Source of the DNA: Phytoseiulus persimilis
Taxonomy: Eukaryota > Arthropoda > Arachnida > Mesostigmata > Phytoseiidae
Assembly: GCA_037576195.1 (NCBI GenBank)
Contig: CM075102.1
Coordinates: forward strand, 7,936,001-8,000,000
DNA: 64,000 nucleotides
Direction: 5' to 3'
Position numbers and translations under genes: made by a program. This document shows, piece by piece, positions 58,573-64,000 of the stretch (position 1 is the stretch's first letter; each line of letters begins with the position of its first letter). Under the pieces are notes generated by a model. The model was given only the letters and a program-made list of their open reading frames with translations. It had not been told where the DNA came from and made no database searches.

Positions 58573-60028
58573 CACGCAACTCTCATGTCGACGAGGTCTT
58601 CGTGATAATCACCTCGATGGAGATGGTGATGCAGCAACTGATCTTGACGACCATACCCATGAACTGGGTCCTCACCCGGAGGATGATGAATCGAGTTCAA
58701 TGAGGACCGGCGTCATTGCCTCACAACTACGAGTTGCGGTTCACAGTCAAGAATTGTGAGGGTGGAATTCGATCGAAGAAGAGCAACCGAGTCTAAAAAG
58801 CGAATCGCGCTCGCGTTCTCAAGCGTGTTCCGATACTCTGCGCCGTTAATTGCGGACACCTTCATTGATTTGAAGAACTGCGTGCTGGAGCGCCGCGTAT
58901 AAATTTCATTTGATTCTTCCTCCCAATCGCCGGTCTCCCCTCCCGTGCCCAATCGCTGCCTTCGGCGGATTTTTTTTTTCCACTCCAGATGGTTTTCTGT
59001 TGAACTTGGCCCTCTTGGCATGCTCTTCTGCTCAATCGCTTGCTCGGTGGTTGGTGCCGTTGCTTCAGCGATAACCTTTGGCGACGCTTCTGCGGGCCGA
59101 TAGCGAAACGAAAAGTCGAAGTGGGTTACGGTAACAGTAACAGTGCCCGCGAGGACAGCCAACCGACGAGCCGATCACCGCTGATCTGTCCGCCCGTTAG
59201 TGGAGGCAGCGTCGGCGGTGTTGTCGTCGTCTACGATTATATAAGTCCAAGTTTATCTTCCTCGAATTGAAAGTCCGCGACCGAAAGGGGTTCACCCGCG
59301 TGTGCCCGAACCGCTCGGTCCTTCAACCGTACGTTTGTCCCCAATTGAGAGGAGGTCTCCTGTGGGATCGTGACACCAAGGGCGATGTCAGTGTTCGGTA
59401 AAGCGCCCACGATCTTCACACGCCCTGTGTTCCACCCGAAAGTCATCTCATCTCCTCTACTTGGGGAGCTAATTAGTTATTTTCTCCATTCCGATGGCTT
59501 CTGAAGTTTACGCCACAGGGCCGATCGTTCCGATTGATGAATCGATGAAAACAGCTCGATGGTTGCTCGTGTCACTGGAATGCTTGACAGGGGGTAAGCG
59601 CCGGAAGTGCATCCCGTCACTCCATGAATTCTCAGAAAAGGATTATCCACACGAGAGGATCTTCCGCGAGACCATATAGACCCGGGCGAAACCGTTCGGT
59701 GCTCTTGTATCATGGCATTTTGGACAAGGTGCTCACGGTTAGCGAACAGTTCACCGTGTTGACAACTTCGCGAGAGATGAGGCATTCGCAGGTTTGTAAT
59801 TAAATTGAACCGAGACCCCATTCCTCCGATCGAGCGAAGCCACTTCGATAGTAAATGTGAATCGGCTCCGGAATGTGCGAAGCTTTGGTCGTTTTAGTTC
59901 TCAGTACCAGCTGAAGAACTTTCACCGTCGAACACGGTGAATGGCTCTGTGTGGCTTTACCGCTTCTCGCCGGAGAAGGGGATCGGAATTCGGCTCCGAG
60001 GATTTTGAACCCGGTTCGATGGAGTTCA

Positions 60029-60199
60029 ATGAAGTTTGTTCTGTTGATTAATCTGTTCTTGTACGTGCCCGTGGTCATTGGCAAACGAGCTCTGATTGGA
60101 AGCGTTCTCGGCGAGCGGATGCGGACGAAGAATCACGTAGCCGTGAACGAACGGTTGATCGGGAACAGTCGTGCGCGGCTTCGACTAGTTTCTCTCTGA
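60029..60199 (+). CDS. Possible small secreted peptide
   Basis: A 56-residue frame from ATG to TGA begins MKFVLLINLFLYVPVVIG, a good signal peptide, followed by KRALIGSVLGERMRTKNHVA. The mature part is short and basic, with KR directly after the likely cleavage site and further Arg pairs absent. It could be a peptide gene, the first exon of a longer gene, or chance. Confidence 0.3.
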   Translation: MKFVLLINLFLYVPVVIGKRALIGSVLGERMRTKNHVAVNERLIGNSRARLRLVSL

Positions 60200-61344
60200 C
60201 TCTCCCGACTTCGATTTTCGAAACTCCTCTGTGAGGTCTTTTGTTTGTGAGTGAATGGCGTCGTAGCTTTTGACGATGCCGAATGGATGAGACGATGCCT
60301 TCTAAATAAGAAGACAAATCTTGTGAATAGAAGAAGAAAAGAGAGGAAAGGTCACGAGGTCTTATCAGGTGCTGCGGCGGGCGGCTCACATTTGAGATAA
60401 CGGAGTCGAGTTTGGTGTCGGGGTGGTACGCTCCCGCTGTCAGCGGTGGCGCCGACGCGGCGTTCGGAAACAGAGTCGTATACGATTCTCGACACAAAGC
60501 CACAGTCTTCGCGCGGCACTTTCCAAATTTCTGATGACCACCAAATGGATTCGCCGGCTGGCCTCTCCATGCGGCCGCATCACGTTGGTCACAGTCCACG
60601 CTTGTCGGCTTCCTTTTCTTCCTTCCTTCCATCCTTCTTGTGAACCACCCCGGCGACCAACTTCCCGAGAAGTAACAAGTAGCGTGTTTAATGTTGATGG
60701 ACACTCCGTATTGCCTACCGCTTCTATCGGTGTATCGGGGTTCCCGAGTCGAAATGAAAGAATTTCAGTCGGGAACAACGGAATGAGGTTGCCTGCCTCG
60801 CCGCCCGCCCGCCCGTCCTCAAGGGACGAAGAAGTCTTTAATCAGAAAATACTGAAGGCGGAACATCGTTCTCAACCCCATTCAGGAATATCTCGACGCT
60901 CGTGACACGAGACCCAGTATAGTTGTTTCCTTCTCGCAACGGAATCCGCTGGAGACTTGGAGAATAATCGCCAGGAATTCAAATATTCCGCGGAATAGTG
61001 GAGCGGTCAGCGCGGAGTGAATCAATGAAAAATGAGACCTCTCGTGCTTTCGGCGCACGGATTCCCTGTCGAGAATTGAGTTGTAGGCATCGACTATTTG
61101 AAAATCGTATTCTTCCTCTTCTTCGGACTGTGGAAAACTGAAACATTCACCGCACAATCAGACGTTACAAAATGAACTGCCAACGCTCGAAAATTCCTGA
61201 TTAATGACTCCATTTCGCCTCTGTTCCTTCTCTTTCCGATATTTCCCTCTCCTCCGAATGAATTCTGATTCTCTGGGCTGAAAAATTAGGAAAACTCCCA
61301 ACGAGATGGGGGACCGGGAAGAACTGACTATGAATACCTTCAAG

Positions 61345-61585
61345 TGCCGCCCACAACGAGCTCCACGCGAAATGAATCTTCGCTAGCGAACCTCACCTCG
61401 TACGGAAGTTTAGTTGAAGGAGAGCTCGTGATGCACGAGACCCTTCTTGAATTCTGGTGGAACGTAACACGAGAAAGCTACGGGCAGGAGGGACGCAGAA
61501 ATATGCTGATTCGATTCCTTCCTTTCCAGATCCTCAATCGAGTACTAAAGCCCGAACACGGAAAATGGCAGTCTCTGAACAGCAG
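61345..61585 (+). CDS. Internal exon of an unrecognised gene
   Basis: Acceptor gaataccttcaag, donor agcag/gtgagt; 241 nt, phase 1 to 2, fully open. It reads TSYGSLVEGELVMHETLLEF, WWNVTRESYGQEGRRNMLIR and FLPFQILNRVLKPEHGKW, which looks like a helical folded domain. A following acceptor (ccgatcttgcag) at about 61636 continues in frame as PSISGQILANSGFLGH to a stop, a possible terminal exon. No family recognised. Confidence 0.5.
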
Positions 61586-62535
61586 GTGAGTTCCGAAAAT
61601 CTTAGTTGAAGCTCTCTATTGATTCCGATCTTGCAGGCCGAGTATATCTGGCCAAATCTTAGCTAATTCAGGGTTCTTGGGGCACTAGGCTCGAGTCGGA
61701 GCTTGCGGTTCCCGCTTCGACAGCTGAATTCTTCAAGAAACCCACGTCGCTGCGTTGTTTCCTTCTGAAAGTTGGAAGAACGGACTCTCATTGGAGAAAT
61801 TTAACCCATGCATCCCGCGATCCTCCATGTGGAATTCTCGACCTGCTTAAACGGTGCAAAGGAATCTTACAGCTGCCGCTGCAATTTACCTGCGAAGCTT
61901 AAACTGATGTTACAGAGGCGGGGACGGGGTGTATCCTAGCTCAGACATGTAAGACGTAGTAATAACCACCTCAAAAACCATAATTTGAATGCAGCTTAGG
62001 CAACAAAGCTGTCTTTCGGCTTTGCCATGTGGCCAGATGACTCAAAATAATCCAAAGAAAAAATGGCGCTATAATCATTAAGCACAGCTTGTTGGGGAAC
62101 TCCGGGATCTTACCGGTCCTTCTTCTCCAGTCGTCGGTTCTGTTCCATTGCTCGGTTCGGGGTCCGATGAGGGCGTCAACTTTCGAATAGGGCTCACGCG
62201 TAACTTGCGGTGAGCTCTTTGGGGTGTGAGTGGCGCTTTGCGGAACAAAGTTCGATGAACTCCACGCCAAGACCTCATGTTGTCGTGGGAAACCTAACAG
62301 TTGCGTTGGACGAGTTCGCAGCTATCTGGTTGGCAACGAGAACGGAGGTGTTTACGGGATGGAATCAAACCAGACCGGATCTGGTCCTCTTTCAAGTTCG
62401 TCCGCGGTTGGCAGTGTTGCCCCGCGAAGATTTGAGAAGCGATCAGCCCGTTGAACGGTGCGTTCGGAGGCTTCTGTGCAATCTCGAACGAACCGTTTTC
62501 GGCTCTTCTTTTCTGTCACCATCACAGATACTTAC

Positions 62536-62663
62536 TTCGGACACTAACGAACAGTCGCATCGAGCACTTATAGGGCAGAAGGAAACAGAATCGGCGCTGG
62601 AAATCGAGCCCGAGCCGGAGGTTCCGCGGGCCGAGAATATCGCGTGTTCTGTTACACTTTTCC
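62536..62663 (-). CDS. Internal exon of an unrecognised gene
   Basis: Acceptor cgtatgcgcagcag, donor cgaa/gtaagt; 128 nt, phase 1 to 0. It reads KSVTEHAIFSARGTSGSGSI and then ADSVSFCPISARCDCSLVSE. The three Cys close to the end suggest an extracellular or zinc-binding context, but no family was recognised. A protein-like plus-strand frame (62282-62510, with VVVGNLTVALDEFAAIWLAT) lies just left of it. Confidence 0.4.
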
Positions 62664-63616
62664 CTGCTGCGCATACGATACAGAGTTGATGCAGGAGTCG
62701 TTGCTGGCCCACGTCGTGTGTTTGATGAGACATCTTCTGAGTGCCGTCGATGGAAGATCGTCTCTGTATCATTAGAGCCGGAGATCGCATTACCCTGACA
62801 ATTCATGAAACTCCAATCATGAGTGGTAACGCGCAATACCACCGCCGTGTAACCACGGGCAGATCTTTGACAACGAAAGTCACCTCTAACGGCGGCAAGT
62901 CGAACGTTTTCCGACAAAACAAACGCTTCTCATTATTCTGGAACGTTTTCTCGAGCGACGCAACCGCTTCTGGTGCAGCTGGCGCGCGCGTTCCGATTGT
63001 TGCCGTATTATATATGCTTAGTAATCGATTTACGCAATCTGATTGTGCGTGTTTATGTGTGCGTGCTCATGAACATTGGCTGCTGTGTGCGTTTGCTCGA
63101 GTATCAGTATCAATCTTTGCTGATATCTTCATTTGCTTGCATGGATCTTGCAGTTGGACATACAGGCGGTCGCCGTGATTGGACAGTGAGACTCTACGGC
63201 GGGCAGATCGCCGCAGAGGTGGAACGAATAACCACTGACTGATTCATTTATCGCTTTTCATCGGAGAAGGCTTTTCACTCGTTGACGTCGTTAACGGAAA
63301 CGAAACATATCGGTAGCCGATGCAGAGATTCAGATCACGAAATTTCCGATGCGGAATTTCGCGAAATAATTGAGCTCAATTGCTTCTCCTCTCTTTCGGA
63401 TATCTACTAAACTCAAGACGTCCGTTCATCAACTTTGTCCGAACTTTGTCGAACTCGTCTGCGATGGTCCTTTCGAGGATTGCTTCGATATTTCTCACCA
63501 CGGGGCGATTTAAACGCTATCGGCTACTAATCGCGGGTCGCTCCGATTGAGTTTTTTTTTCTATTTCCTCAAATCGAACGGCACTTTCGCCTCGATGTGA
63601 ATTTCTGTCCCTGCAG

Positions 63617-63978
63617 AAGCGAGTTTATACAACCGAAAGCGGAAGTTCCTCGGTGCACTGAGCCCCATTGGGCTGGAACCGAGTTCTCGCGCTCAATCCG
63701 CCGCGATCCCCTGCTTCAGTGCAGAAGGAGGAGAGACCAACAGGCCTACTCGGCTCACTGCGGTTCCACAATTGCAAGGGCATCGTGACGGCGTAAATAT
63801 CGTCGACATCTACTTGCCCTACCCGGATGAAATAGAAAGTCGGTTCCGAAGGGACTTTTGGCTGATCCGAACGGGCAAACAATCAAATATATCACAGGCC
63901 ATCGTCGTCTTCAACGGAGAAAAGATCTCGATGGGCTTTCCCAGAGTACCCGCGGCTTGGGATGATTACTCAACTTGA
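63617..63978 (+). CDS. Candidate terminal exon at the window edge
   Basis: Acceptor tttctgtccctgcag, then a phase-1 frame of about 120 codons to TGA. The second half is the more convincing part: NIVDIYLPYPDEIESRFRRD, FWLIRTGKQSNISQAIVVFN and EKISMGFPRVPAAWDDYST. Another acceptor (ccacaattgcaag) at about 63777 would give only that second half. No family recognised. Confidence 0.4.
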
Positions 63979-64000
63979 ATACACAGCAGGTAGTTACGGG

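Noticed and set aside
51037..59446. Two 69-codon minus frames (51037-51246 and 59237-59446) both starting with a K-I-(V/I)-G pattern
   Set aside because: The similarity does not extend beyond a few residues; I could not support a shared family.
60075..60704. Minus-strand frame of 209 codons
   Set aside because: Two other frames on both strands are also open here, and the product is Arg/Ser-rich low complexity typical of shadow frames.

Overview
This window looks like eukaryotic nuclear DNA from an intron-rich arthropod; a mite or tick relative is my best guess. The evidence is indirect. No long uninterrupted bacterial-style genes are present, many short open frames are bounded by GT...AG splice signals, introns are often only 40-300 bases, there is a recognisable Spire KIND-domain exon, and there is a decayed Tigger/pogo transposase. 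I saw no tRNA, rRNA, CRISPR or prokaryotic operon signal. Most genes are therefore reported as exons with visible splice sites, and most could not be assigned to a family by eye.

Layout. About 1.1-3.5 kb holds minus-strand exons of one or two unrecognised genes. 3.6-4.75 kb is a transposon-like unit with inverted ends and an internal array of a self-complementary word. About 5.6-15.45 kb is the most striking locus: a minus-strand gene starting with a signal-peptide exon, followed by around 20 tiny exons of 15-168 nt. Nearly all have lengths divisible by three and both ends in phase 1. They encode first a Thr-rich, then an Asn/Ala/Ser/Gly-rich, then a Gly-rich repeat region. Several exons and their acceptor sites are clearly copies of one another. 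A 940-bp element with inverted ends lies in one of its introns. About 16.2-27.1 kb is a compact run of minus-strand exons from unrecognised genes, broken at 17.4-18.4 kb by a Tigger-like pseudogene that has lost its catalytic core. One plus-strand exon at 25.55 kb encodes the start of Spire.

From about 27 kb to 61 kb gene density falls sharply. I support only short terminal exons on the plus strand near 32.6-32.8 and 35.05-35.34 kb and weaker candidates near 53, 58 and 60 kb. The rest holds simple-sequence tracts and tetranucleotide-like words, plus one perfect 20-bp-stem hairpin at 48.4 kb. From 61.3 kb to the end, coding-looking exons return on both strands.

How the genes work together cannot be inferred beyond this. 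The modular locus probably makes a secreted, cysteine-poor, potentially glycosylated structural or mucin-like protein whose length evolves by duplicating whole exons. The Spire exon points to a conserved actin-nucleation gene whose remaining exons I could not find in the window.
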